Of a stretch of DNA of 62,890 nt, positions 44,573 through 52,623 are shown piece by piece. Each line of letters opens with the position of its first letter. Position 1 is the stretch's first letter. Both the position numbers and the translations under genes were made by a program. This DNA comes from Planctomycetota bacterium (lineage in GTDB: Bacteria > Planctomycetota > Phycisphaerae > SM23-33): the NCBI GenBank assembly GCA_022705325.1, contig JAKJER010000002.1:1-62890 (forward strand), written 5' to 3'. The notes under the pieces are model-generated. The model was given only the letters and a program-made list of their open reading frames with translations. It was not told the DNA's origin and searched no databases.

Positions 44573-47029
44573 ATGAATGCGGTCAGATTTTTGGCCAGGG
44601 TCGTCGCCGTACTGATCGTTGCCGTCGCGCCGCAGGCGATGGCGGGGCCAGAGCAGCAAACCAGACGGCCGGCTGGGCAGGCAGGGCAGATCGGGTGGGA
44701 CGGGAGCCTTCCGGGACCGGCGCCGGGGGAGGCGGCCGTGCGGTGCGAAGGCGATCGCCTGGCGGCAGGAACCGCGGCGCTGACGCTGGAGTGGAAGGCG
44801 ACGAACGGCTTGCGGCTGAGTTCCATCCGAACGCCGCGAACAGTGCAGCCCCTTGCGACAGCAGGGGAGTTGTTCGCGGTCGTCCTGGCTGACGGGCGTC
44901 GATACGCGGCGTCTCAACTTGTTGCGCAAGGCGCCCCACGACGGAGCGACCGTGCGGCTGACCCTCGCTGCCCGCGCCTGGCGGGGCGGTTGCCCGCCAA
45001 GCGAGTCGAACTGGACCTGCGTTCGGCAGACGGCTTGCTCCGCGTTGCGTGGCGGGCGGAGGTGATGGATCAGTCCAACTACGTCCGCCAGGAGATCGTT
45101 CTGACGCCGTCGGCCGACTGCGTCATCCGGGAAGTCGTCTGGCTGGAAGGGGTGATTCCGTCCGCCCGCGGCGCCGGCAGCGTGGACGGCACGCCGCTGG
45201 TCGCGGGGGAGTTGTTCTTCGGCTGTGAGGACCCGCATGCGCTGAACGAGGTCGAGACTTCGCGTGAGGCGGTTGGCCGATGGGCCCCGACCGACCTGAA
45301 GTACAAGCAGCGGAACGTCCGGATCTGGCCGATCGAGGGGAAACGGCTCCGTCCGGGCGAGAACGAGATCCTCTTCGTGTACGACCGCGGACCGCATCGG
45401 CTGGATGTGTGGCGCGTCGAGTTGCGACAGGGAGACAAGGTGGTCGCACACGATGAGCACCACGGATGGACGGGCAGTTCGCACGCCGACAACGTCTACC
45501 GCCTCACGCTGCCCGCCCTGGACAAGGACGTGAAATATGAACTGGCCGCCGAGTTGAGTACCGATCCGGAGTTTACGCTCCCCCCGGGGCAGCAACAGGT
45601 GGTCTCGCACGGAACCGTGTACGTGGCGGGCCCCGGCGGCCGGGTGGCCTGTCGCCTGCCCCGGTCGGCCACACTGGGCAAGGATCAGACGTTGACGGTG
45701 AGTCTGGTCATCGGGGCGGCTGCGCCCGCCCAGATGCGCCGCTCGTTCCTGTACTATCTGGAGCGAGAGCGGGCCCATCCGTATCGCCCGTTCTTGCATT
45801 ACAACTCGTGGTACGACACTGCATGGAAACCCTTCGCCCTGAACGAAGCCAATTGTCTGGAAGCGATCCGCGAGTGCGGCCAGAAGCTTGTTCGCCGCCA
45901 CGGCGTGGTGCTCGACGCGCTGGTCTTCGACGATGGGTGGGACGATCCAAAGACGCTGTGGCAGTTTCACAAGGGATTTCCGAAAGGCTTCGCACCGTTG
46001 GCTGAACTGTGCAAGGCGTATGACACGCGCCTGGGCGTGTGGCTCTCGCCGTTCGGCGGCTACGGCGAGCCGAAGAAGCAGCGGCAGGCCTTCGGGCGGG
46101 AGCAGGGCTACGAGACCAATGCCGCCGGTTTCTCGATGGCCGGCCCGAAGTACTACCAGGCGTTCAAGCGGTCGTGCGTGGAGATGATCCGGCGTTACGG
46201 CGTGAACCACTTCAAGTTCGACGGGATTGCCTCGGGGATGTCCGCCAGCGGGCCCGGCAGCGGCTTCCTGCTGGATACCGAGGCGATGCGCCGCCTCATG
46301 CTGGAACTGCGGGGCGAGGACCCTACCTTGTACGTCAACCTCACGACCGGCTCCTGGCCGTCTCCGTGGTGGCTTCGCTACGCCGACTCGATCTGGCGCC
46401 AGGGCGGCGATATGGGTCGCAGCGGCAAGGGCTCCCGACAGCAGCAGTGGCTGACCTATCGCGATCAGGAGGTCTATCGCAACATCGTGCGGCGCAGCCC
46501 GCTGTATCCCCTCAACGCTCTGATGACTCAGGGCGTGGCCTATTCGCGACAGGGGATGGCCGGCGACCCCACCTTCACCTCCGCAGGATTCCGCGACGAT
46601 GTGCGGGCGTTCTTCGGTGCGGGCACGAGCCTCCAGGAACTGTACATCCAGCCGGGCCGGCTGACGGACGCCGACTGGGCCGTCCTGGCGGAAGCGGCCA
46701 GGTGGGCCCGCACGAACGCCGACGTGCTCGTGGATACGCACTGGGTCGCGGGCGACCCGGGCAAGCTCGAACCGTACGGCTACGCTTCGTGGTCGCCGCG
46801 GAAGGGCATCCTCATGATCCGCAACCCGGACGACTGCCCGCGCGAATTCACGCTCGACCTGGAAGCAGCCCTCGAACTGCCCGCCGGCGCGACACGGCGC
46901 TTCGACCTGAAGAGCCCCTGGGTCGAGGACAAGGACAAGCCCACGACGCCTGCCGAGGCCGGCACGCCGCTGAGAATCATGCTCCACCCGTTTGAGGTGA
47001 GGGTACTGGAAGCCCTGCCTCGGCCATAA
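44573..47029 (+). CDS. Secreted clan GH-D (GH36-like) glycoside hydrolase
   Basis: Exported enzyme of 818 residues with a signal peptide (about 1-24). After an N-terminal beta domain, the TIM barrel holds LDALVFDDGWDDP (about 448-459), LGVWLSPFGGYG and the nucleophile Asp in NHFKFDGIAS (about Asp550), the clan GH-D pattern of alpha-galactosidases and related enzymes. The usual CxSGGxR acid/base motif is not obvious; candidates are in the region after LYVNLTTGSWPSPWWLRYAD. Residues about 235-345 look like an inserted beta domain. It may act on alpha-linked galactose or N-acetylgalactosamine. It is divergent from the propeller-hydrolase gene over a 175-bp spacer. Confidence 0.8.
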   Translation: MNAVRFLARVVAVLIVAVAPQAMAGPEQQTRRPAGQAGQIGWDGSLPGPAPGEAAVRCEGDRLAAGTAALTLEWKATNGLRLSSIRTPRTVQPLATAGELFAVVLADGRRYAASQLVAQGAPRRSDRAADPRCPRLAGRLPAKRVELDLRSADGLLRVAWRAEVMDQSNYVRQEIVLTPSADCVIREVVWLEGVIPSARGAGSVDGTPLVAGELFFGCEDPHALNEVETSREAVGRWAPTDLKYKQRNVRIWPIEGKRLRPGENEILFVYDRGPHRLDVWRVELRQGDKVVAHDEHHGWTGSSHADNVYRLTLPALDKDVKYELAAELSTDPEFTLPPGQQQVVSHGTVYVAGPGGRVACRLPRSATLGKDQTLTVSLVIGAAAPAQMRRSFLYYLERERAHPYRPFLHYNSWYDTAWKPFALNEANCLEAIRECGQKLVRRHGVVLDALVFDDGWDDPKTLWQFHKGFPKGFAPLAELCKAYDTRLGVWLSPFGGYGEPKKQRQAFGREQGYETNAAGFSMAGPKYYQAFKRSCVEMIRRYGVNHFKFDGIASGMSASGPGSGFLLDTEAMRRLMLELRGEDPTLYVNLTTGSWPSPWWLRYADSIWRQGGDMGRSGKGSRQQQWLTYRDQEVYRNIVRRSPLYPLNALMTQGVAYSRQGMAGDPTFTSAGFRDDVRAFFGAGTSLQELYIQPGRLTDADWAVLAEAARWARTNADVLVDTHWVAGDPGKLEPYGYASWSPRKGILMIRNPDDCPREFTLDLEAALELPAGATRRFDLKSPWVEDKDKPTTPAEAGTPLRIMLHPFEVRVLEALPRP

Positions 47030-47053
47030 GCAACGCAGACCTTCGGTCCTGTG

Positions 47054-48481
47054 TCACTTCACTCGGACTCGAGCGTAGCTGATCGTGTTGTTCGATCCCA
47101 CCCGGGGGCCCAGCAGATCCAACAGGTTCGAAGGTTGGCAGCCGGCCCGGGGTGTCGCGGTGAAGCAGTCGCTCATCGGGTACTTCAGCGGTACGCGAAC
47201 GGCCGGGCCGGGCGGACCGTCGCCAGTCAACTCGATCAGTCGATTCTCCGAAACGCTCTTGCCGGCCGGGTCGTGCCCGCGGACGTAGAAGAAGGCCAGC
47301 AGCCTTCCGTCCGGCAGGACGTGAAAACGTCCGCGCTCGGGGATCTCGGCCGGGCCGCCTTCCTCCGCCCGCAACAGCTCGCGGCGCGTCACAACCTTGC
47401 CCTCGCGCAGCCGCGCATAGCACAACGCATATGCCTGTTTCTGGTCGGGGAAGAAGTCCTTCCGCAGCCGCGTGTCGATCGCACGCTCGGTCCACAAGAG
47501 GTGGACGACACCGTCGGCCGACACGTGCAGGTCGCCGGGCGTGATCCACCCGCAAGTCTTGTCGCGGCTGGCGACCTCCACCCACGGCTCGAACTTGCCC
47601 GTACGGATGTCGCGCGACCACGTATAGAACAGGCGGCGGAACTCGTAGTCCCACTGCCGCCCCGTGAGCTTCTGCTTGTGCGCCCGCCACTTCTCGTAGG
47701 GTTCGACGATGTCGCTGACCCCGCAGAAGTGGACCTCGCGACCTCGGACGGCGACGTTCGGGTAGCATAGACGGATGGGCTGGGGCTTGTCGTACTCCGC
47801 CCCCCAGGGCCAGACCAGCCTGCCGGCGCTTGCCCATCGACCGTCGCCGTCGCGCCAGGCCCACTCGGCGTGCGTATAGCCGATGTTCTGAAAGAGAACC
47901 AACCCGCCGCCGCTGCTGTCGGCGGCGAAGCTGCGGTAGGAGTGTTCGCTAAAGGGCGGCTGGCCTTGCCATTGGGGCAAGAGCTTCTGAGGCGGCTTGT
48001 CGATCGCGCGTGCCGACCACTGGAGAATCTCCGGCCGTGCCGGTCCGGCGTGGACGGTGCGGTCGATCACCAGGGTGGGGTTGGCCGACAGCAGCAGCAT
48101 GTCGGGCGCCAACGTGGCCAGCGGGCAGGGCTCTCGCGTCCGCCCGACAGGGTCGGCTTGCTGGAGCGTCCAGCCGTTCGGGTCGCGCTTGTGAATCGTC
48201 CAGCGGCAGTTATTGAGGGGCTTAGCGTCTGCGATCGTATCGAGGCCGCTCGCGAAGATGTCGTCGCCAATGCGGACAAGACAAGTCGATCCGCTGCACC
48301 ACATCGGCCCGGCGCCGTTGTTGGCCGGCGTGTAACGGTAGACGTCTTCTTCCACTTCAACCGCGACGCGCAACTCGGATCTCGCTGATGCGCCCGGGGA
48401 TCGCGGAGCCTGGGCGAAAACAGCGGAAGACAGAGCGGCCAGCACGGTTGCCATAGGTGCGAAGTACCTGAGAGGGATCAT
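47054..48481 (-). CDS. Secreted BNR/sialidase-like beta-propeller protein
   Basis: Exported protein of 475 residues with a signal peptide (about 1-23, ending VFAQ). The mature part looks like a six-bladed propeller of the BNR or neuraminidase superfamily, with repeated Asp-box-like turns (for example SADGVVHLLWTE and LPDGRLLAFFYVRG). The arginine triad and Tyr/Glu pair needed for sialidase activity cannot be placed with confidence, so this is a fold-level call only. Start is uncertain: a second in-frame ATG lies 27 nt downstream. It is convergent with the GH-D gene. Confidence 0.65.
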   Translation of the reverse strand: MIPLRYFAPMATVLAALSSAVFAQAPRSPGASARSELRVAVEVEEDVYRYTPANNGAGPMWCSGSTCLVRIGDDIFASGLDTIADAKPLNNCRWTIHKRDPNGWTLQQADPVGRTREPCPLATLAPDMLLLSANPTLVIDRTVHAGPARPEILQWSARAIDKPPQKLLPQWQGQPPFSEHSYRSFAADSSGGGLVLFQNIGYTHAEWAWRDGDGRWASAGRLVWPWGAEYDKPQPIRLCYPNVAVRGREVHFCGVSDIVEPYEKWRAHKQKLTGRQWDYEFRRLFYTWSRDIRTGKFEPWVEVASRDKTCGWITPGDLHVSADGVVHLLWTERAIDTRLRKDFFPDQKQAYALCYARLREGKVVTRRELLRAEEGGPAEIPERGRFHVLPDGRLLAFFYVRGHDPAGKSVSENRLIELTGDGPPGPAVRVPLKYPMSDCFTATPRAGCQPSNLLDLLGPRVGSNNTISYARVRVK

Positions 48482-48645
48482 GCCAGTTCAAACGCGGGCA
48501 GGCGGGGGCGATTGTGTCGGCCCGAGGGGGGCGCAAGGAGGCAAAATTCTACGCTTTCATCTAGGCGCGAGGCTGGACGGGCGGTATCCTCCACTGACCG
48601 TTTCCCGCGGGCAAGGCGGCCTTGCGGCACTTCCGTTGGCAACGA

Positions 48646-49284
48646 ATGATCCACTGGAAAGAACAACTCCACCAGACGCTTTGGGCTGTTGACCGCCTCG
48701 GCGGAGAGACGGAGCGGTTGCTGATCCTCCCACCGGCCGACGAGGACGACGTGCGGACGATGGAGTCGGAACTCGGACACGCCCTGCCGCCGGCGATGCG
48801 CCGGGTAATGACGGGCTTCTCCTCGCGGGTGCACCTGGGGTGGACGCTGCCCGAGGGCTTCGTCCTGCCAGAGCCGCTGCGAGGGCTTTTCGGCGGACAA
48901 CTCACGTGGGACCTGATGGGCCTGGGCGAGTTGTTGAGCGATGCGGACGAGTGGGCCCACTCCTTGTTTGACGACCCGCCGCCCCGCGAACTGCCCCTGC
49001 ACGACAAACTCGTGTTCATGCCGGTGGGCAACGGCGATTTCCTGGCCGTCGACATCGAGCCTGCACACTACGGCGAGGTGGTCTATCTATCGCGGTCGTC
49101 CGGTTCGGCCAACGGGTATCTGCTGGCCAGAGATTTCGAGGACCTGCTCAATCGCTGGCTGCCGCTGGGCTGCGTGGGGGCAGAGGTGTGGCAGTGGAGG
49201 CCATTCACCTCCGGGCCGACCTCCGGCCTGGACCCCGAATGCGAGAACGCCAGGTTGTGGCGGAAAGTGTTGTTCCGGGAGTAG
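48646..49284 (+). CDS. SMI1/KNR4 (SUKH) family protein
   Basis: Cytoplasmic protein of 212 residues of the SUKH superfamily, recognised by ADEDDVRTMESELGHALPPAMRRVMTGF near the N-terminus and HDKLVFMPVGNGDFLAVDI in the middle. Many family members are immunity proteins against contact-dependent toxins. No toxin, Rhs or polymorphic effector gene lies beside it, so it may be an orphan immunity gene or have another role. It has no Shine-Dalgarno before the ATG at 48646; a TATCCT box lies about 50 nt upstream. Confidence 0.78.
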   Translation: MIHWKEQLHQTLWAVDRLGGETERLLILPPADEDDVRTMESELGHALPPAMRRVMTGFSSRVHLGWTLPEGFVLPEPLRGLFGGQLTWDLMGLGELLSDADEWAHSLFDDPPPRELPLHDKLVFMPVGNGDFLAVDIEPAHYGEVVYLSRSSGSANGYLLARDFEDLLNRWLPLGCVGAEVWQWRPFTSGPTSGLDPECENARLWRKVLFRE

Positions 49285-49323
49285 GAGTCTGGGAGCAGTC
49301 GGCCGCCGCGACCGCCCTGGTTG

Positions 49324-49329
49324 TATGGT
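49324..49329 (+). promoter_or_regulatory. -10 box adjoining the acyltransferase start codon
   Basis: TATGGT ends five nucleotides before the ATG and there is no ribosome-binding site. Another candidate for leaderless transcription. Confidence 0.35.
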
Positions 49330-49334
49330 TTCCG

Positions 49335-50624
49335 ATGAGCGTTGCACATGCGACACGTTCTGTGCCGCCGGGCCGGCCCCGGTTGCACGCCCTGGACGCC
49401 GTCAGGGGCGGGGCGGTGCTGGCGGTGGTGTTGGCCCACTGCGCCGTCGCCTACTCGTTGCTTGCTCGCCAGGCGGTGGCGTGGCCCTATGACCCGTTCG
49501 CGCGTGACACGCTCAGCGAGGCCTTGCTGTGCCTGATCCGCCCGCTGCCGATCCCGCTCTTCTTCTTCATCTCCGGCTTCTACGCTGAGGCGTTCCTCCG
49601 ACGCCGAGGGCCACGGGCATTTGTCCGCAGCCGACTCAGGCGTATTGGCCTGCCCCTGCTGCTGGCGATGCTCACCGTATTCCCATTGGTTTGTCTGGTC
49701 TGGGCCTGGGGCCTGCTGGACCTGGACGTTGGACTGGCCCACTGGATCCGGCGCAGCCACGTCCGCAAACTCATCCAGGCGGAAGTGCTCGGTCCGGCCC
49801 ACCTGTGGTTCTTGAGAGACTTGCTGTTGATCAGCTTGCTGTACGTGCCGGCGGCGTGGCTGGGGAGGCGGCTTACGGTGCGTGGGGGGGCAACCTGGAC
49901 GGCGGTCCAAGCGATCGGCGGGAAGGCGTGCCACGGCAGGATCCAAGAACACTTGCCGGAACGCCTGCCGGCCTGGGTGTGGCTATGCCCGATCGCGACG
50001 GGACTGCTGATTTGGATGCGTCCCCAGACGATTACCGCCTTTCAGAATACGTTCTGGCCCAACGGGATGGAGTTTCTCTATAACGCGATGTTCTTTGTCG
50101 CGGGCGCCTTCTGGCACCGACATGACCCGCAACTGACCCGGACGTCGCGGTGCCCCTTGCCCTGGCTGGTTTTCTCGCTGGCGACCTTCCTGGCGTTCTG
50201 GGCAGTGCTCTATGTCCACTGGGCAAATCCTGATGATCCGGCCTCCCGCATGGGACTTGCCCTTTTGGGCTGCCTCTACGTCTGGGCGGGCCTGTGGACG
50301 GTCCTTGGCTTGGCGGCTGCATCGCCTGCGGCCCGATCGCATCGGGCCAGGCGGATGGCCGAGTCGTCCTACTGGGTCTATCTCGTCCACCTGCCCGTCG
50401 TGGGTGCGTTACAGATCCTGCTTCGGCCCGTGCCGCTGGCAGGTGCGGCAAAGACTTTCATCGTCTGTTGTGCCGCGGTCGCCCTGTGCCTGGTCGGATA
50501 CCGCTTTCTTGCTCGTCCGACATGGGTAGGCCGGCTGCTCACCGCTCGGCGGAAACGCCCAACGGAATCGCTGGTTGTGGCCGGGTCTCAAGCACGCCTG
50601 GCATCCCACGAGGTCCAGTCGTGA
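49335..50624 (+). CDS. Acyltransferase 3 family membrane protein
   Basis: Inner-membrane acyltransferase of 429 residues with about ten helices. The family opening is present: RLHALDAVRGGAVLAVVLAHCAVAYS (about 15-40), with the active-site His in LAHC, followed by PIPLFFFISGFYAEAFLRRR. Such enzymes transfer acetyl or succinyl groups to sugars of surface glycans or antibiotics (OPG modification protein OpgC and OafA are relatives). The start at 49335 avoids an implausible 49-residue extension. It is a single-gene unit. Its acceptor cannot be predicted. Confidence 0.83.
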   Translation: MSVAHATRSVPPGRPRLHALDAVRGGAVLAVVLAHCAVAYSLLARQAVAWPYDPFARDTLSEALLCLIRPLPIPLFFFISGFYAEAFLRRRGPRAFVRSRLRRIGLPLLLAMLTVFPLVCLVWAWGLLDLDVGLAHWIRRSHVRKLIQAEVLGPAHLWFLRDLLLISLLYVPAAWLGRRLTVRGGATWTAVQAIGGKACHGRIQEHLPERLPAWVWLCPIATGLLIWMRPQTITAFQNTFWPNGMEFLYNAMFFVAGAFWHRHDPQLTRTSRCPLPWLVFSLATFLAFWAVLYVHWANPDDPASRMGLALLGCLYVWAGLWTVLGLAAASPAARSHRARRMAESSYWVYLVHLPVVGALQILLRPVPLAGAAKTFIVCCAAVALCLVGYRFLARPTWVGRLLTARRKRPTESLVVAGSQARLASHEVQS

Positions 50625-50925
50625 GCGATCTTCCTTTCGGAGAAGAGTCGCCTTCCATGCGAGGCGTTCGAGCCGCCGCTGCTGGCTGCAAGACGGGTGG
50701 CCCCGAGCCCCGGCAGGGCGCGCGCCCGTAGTGCAACTTCGGCGAGATCGGGTGTTCATTCCCCGGACAGTAACACTGGCATTTTTCCTGCCGCCTCAAC
50801 GGCGCGGTTCTACAATTACAGCAGAATGATGGGTTCGGGCATTCCACCATAAGGGGGTTATGAGCCGTGTGCGGCCAAGAGATTCCGTGCGTCTGAACCA
50901 CTCGCACTCGTGAAGGAGACTCCCT
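50625..50925 (+). other. Non-coding region with 5' leader of the small-protein pair
   Basis: About 300 bp without a gene. A TACAAT box at 50811-50816 would start a transcript with a leader of about 105 nt before the first small gene. The leader holds short inverted matches but no motif I can identify as a riboswitch. Confidence 0.4.
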
Positions 50926-51192
50926 ATGCGAAAGACGATCGTTGCCGCATTGTTGTGCGTCAACCTGGTGCTGCTTGGGCTGCTGTTGCTCCTGAGCAGT
51001 CCGCAGGCGGTCCAGGCCCAGGGCTTCGGGGGCGTGGACTACATCATGGTCCCGGGCAAGATCCGCGACAGCGTCCACGCCGTGTACATCCTCGACGTGA
51101 ACAGCCAGGCCCTGGTCGCCATCTATGTGGACAAGACCAGCAAGGACCTGACCCTGATTGCCAAGCGGAACGTCAAGGGCGACTTCCAATAA
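50926..51192 (+). CDS. Small exported protein A of a tandem pair (88 aa)
   Basis: Unassigned protein of 88 residues. A hydrophobic N-terminal segment (about 5-32, ending VQAQ) is a signal peptide or anchor. The mature part is about 55 residues and contains VDYIMVPGKI and VYILDVNSQALVAIYVD, which look like two to four beta-strands of a single propeller-like blade. It is preceded by GAAGGAG. The next gene encodes a protein of the same length and plan, so the two are probably duplicates produced together. Function unknown. Confidence 0.75.
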   Translation: MRKTIVAALLCVNLVLLGLLLLLSSPQAVQAQGFGGVDYIMVPGKIRDSVHAVYILDVNSQALVAIYVDKTSKDLTLIAKRNVKGDFQ

Positions 51193-51202
51193 GGAGCACG
51201 AC

Positions 51203-51469
51203 ATGACCACTCAACAGAACCTGCTTATCGTGGTGCTGGCCGTGACCGCCCTCGTGTTGTCCGCCGCCGTGGTCGGCGTACTGACCACCGACGACGCGTC
51301 GGCCCAGGTGTCCGTCAAGAGCGGGCGATATGTTGTCTGCACGGCCTCCTACTCGTCCGCGACGGAACTCGTGTACATCCTCGACATGCAGAGCAAGAAG
51401 CTGAACGTCTATGTCGCGGACGAGCACGCCCATACGCTCGAACGCGTCGGGCGGACACTCGGTCTGTAG
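51203..51469 (+). CDS. Small exported protein B of a tandem pair (88 aa)
   Basis: Unassigned protein of 88 residues starting 10 nt after its neighbour, with AAGGAG upstream. The N-terminal hydrophobic segment (about 7-32) ends near ASAQ. The mature part has VKSGRYVVCTASY and LVYILDMQSKKLNVYVAD, aligning with VYILDVNSQALVAIYVD of the first protein. The shared VYILD element and equal length point to duplication with strong divergence elsewhere. The C-terminus differs (HTLERVGRTLGL). Confidence 0.75.
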   Translation: MTTQQNLLIVVLAVTALVLSAAVVGVLTTDDASAQVSVKSGRYVVCTASYSSATELVYILDMQSKKLNVYVADEHAHTLERVGRTLGL

Positions 51470-51566
51470 CGGGCCGATCGCGAAGTCCACAGCCCCGCGG
51501 CCAGCCGGACCATGCCGCCGTGCGGTTGTCGACGCCGGGACAAGTTGCACGTACGGTGCGCGATGG

Positions 51567-51578
51567 CCTGGCGCCAGG
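51567..51578. repeat. 12-bp perfect palindrome after the small-protein pair
   Basis: CCTGGCGCCAGG, followed 10 bp later by a small hairpin (GGGCAA, ATTC loop, TTGCCC). Both lie between the small-protein genes and the tRNA promoter. They may contribute to termination. Confidence 0.3.
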
Positions 51579-51622
51579 TGGCGGAGGTGGGCAAATTCTT
51601 GCCCGGGTGAACGGAACAAGGC

Positions 51623-51652
51623 TTGCAGGTGTGACGTAAGTGCTTGGATAAT
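51623..51652 (+). promoter_or_regulatory. Promoter for tRNA-Leu
   Basis: TTGCAG, an 18-nt spacer and GATAAT, ending eight nucleotides before the mature tRNA 5' end. Confidence 0.5.
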
Positions 51653-51660
51653 AATGGCTC

Positions 51661-51744
51661 GGCCCGGTGGCGGAATTGGCATACGCTGGGGATTTAAAAT
51701 CCCCTGCCCCTCGGGGCATGCGGGTTCAAGTCCCGCCCGGGCCA
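51661..51744 (+). tRNA. tRNA-Leu (anticodon UAA)
   Basis: Class II tRNA of 84 nt. Acceptor arms GGCCCGG and CCGGGCC pair fully, with A as discriminator. The anticodon stem GGGGA/TCCCC encloses the loop TTTAAAA, giving anticodon UAA. A long variable arm (GCCCC TCG GGGC) and a T-arm GCGGG-TTCAAGT-CCCGC complete the cloverleaf. The 3' CCA is not encoded. It reads Leu UUA and UUG codons. Confidence 0.97.
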
Positions 51745-51747
51745 GTT

Positions 51748-51794
51748 CACTTGCGAAGGTTGACCGGCGACCTGCGATCCTGGGCCCACCCGGA
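51748..51794 (-). repeat. Heptamer-period repeat between tRNA-Leu and the adjacent gene
   Basis: On the minus strand directly after the TGA stop of the 224-aa gene, units such as GGATCGC and AGGTCGC run in 7-nt register. It fills nearly all the space to the tRNA 3' end. Confidence 0.5.
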
Positions 51795-52469
51795 TCAAAC
51801 CAGTTTGCGCAGGATAGACTGAACGGCGGACTGATCGTCTTCGTGGCAGGAGAAGTTCAGACAGGCCCGAGGGGTGAGCGTGGCGGTCACTCGTCCGCTG
51901 GGCCCGGCGAAGGCGACGGCGGCTGACACGACCTGGTCGGCATACTCCTGGAAGAAGTCCAGTCCGTGCTGGCTGTCCAGGAACTTGGGGGCGTACGGGC
52001 CGGCCATGTAGGAGTTGTGGGCGTAGTCCTTGACGCGAACGGAGCGAAGCTGGAACTTCTCCACGTTGCGCGAGAGCTTCTCGACAGCGGCCACGACGTC
52101 CAACTCGACGCCCTCGACGACGGTGTTGAGGGCCAGGCAACTGGCGAAGAAGACGCCCATCTGCTCGATGCCGCTGGCCGAGCCGCCGTACAGTTCGAGC
52201 ACCTCGGTGGAAGGCTTGACGCCGAAAGGATACAGGTTCACCCGCTCGACGGCTTGGCTGGTGATTTCCTTGCTCTCGGGGTCAACGGTCTGGACGGCCT
52301 GCTCGAAGCGGCGCGCGACGGTCCCGAAGACGGCCTGCTCAGTCGCCTGATGGTTGAGCACCCCGAACTCCTGGTCGGCAGGCATGCCCCATTGCTCCAT
52401 CCGTTTGCACAACTCGGCCGGGGGCGGGCAGCCCTGGATCCTGGCCAGATTCAACTTGTAAGACGCCAT
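51795..52469 (-). CDS. Hypothetical cytoplasmic protein (224 aa)
   Basis: I do not recognise this protein. It has no signal peptide or membrane helix and appears mixed alpha/beta, with long amphipathic stretches (about 85-150, for example NTVVEGVELDVVAAVEKLSR) and a C-terminal segment RVTATLTPRACLNFSCHEDD that contains two cysteines. The start at 52469 has AAAGGAA. It is divergent from the VTT membrane protein gene. Nothing around it hints at a role. Confidence 0.7.
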   Translation of the reverse strand: MASYKLNLARIQGCPPPAELCKRMEQWGMPADQEFGVLNHQATEQAVFGTVARRFEQAVQTVDPESKEITSQAVERVNLYPFGVKPSTEVLELYGGSASGIEQMGVFFASCLALNTVVEGVELDVVAAVEKLSRNVEKFQLRSVRVKDYAHNSYMAGPYAPKFLDSQHGLDFFQEYADQVVSAAVAFAGPSGRVTATLTPRACLNFSCHEDDQSAVQSILRKLV

Positions 52470-52555
52470 CTGCGTTCCTTTCGGCAAAGTGGGGCATGAT
52501 ACCAGAAGGCCGGGCGGGGGGCAAATTCTCCATACCCGACCGGTGCGAGGGATTG

Positions 52556-52561
52556 TATACT
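52556..52561 (+). promoter_or_regulatory. -10 box upstream of the VTT gene
   Basis: TATACT, about 60 nt before the AAGGAG ribosome site. It bears on the start choice: any initiation codon further upstream would lie outside the transcript. Confidence 0.4.
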
Positions 52562-52623
52562 CCGGTAACGATGAGCGGCCCTGCCCGCGGGGGCAGGAAG
52601 GTCTTGCTGCAAAGGAGAGCACC

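Noticed and set aside
47054..48481. Naming the BNR-like protein a sialidase
   Set aside because: Propeller-like repeats are visible but the arginine triad and Tyr/Glu pair cannot be placed.
48646..49284. Toxin-immunity locus at the SUKH gene
   Set aside because: No toxin, Rhs or secretion-associated gene lies on either side; neighbours are a propeller and an acyltransferase.
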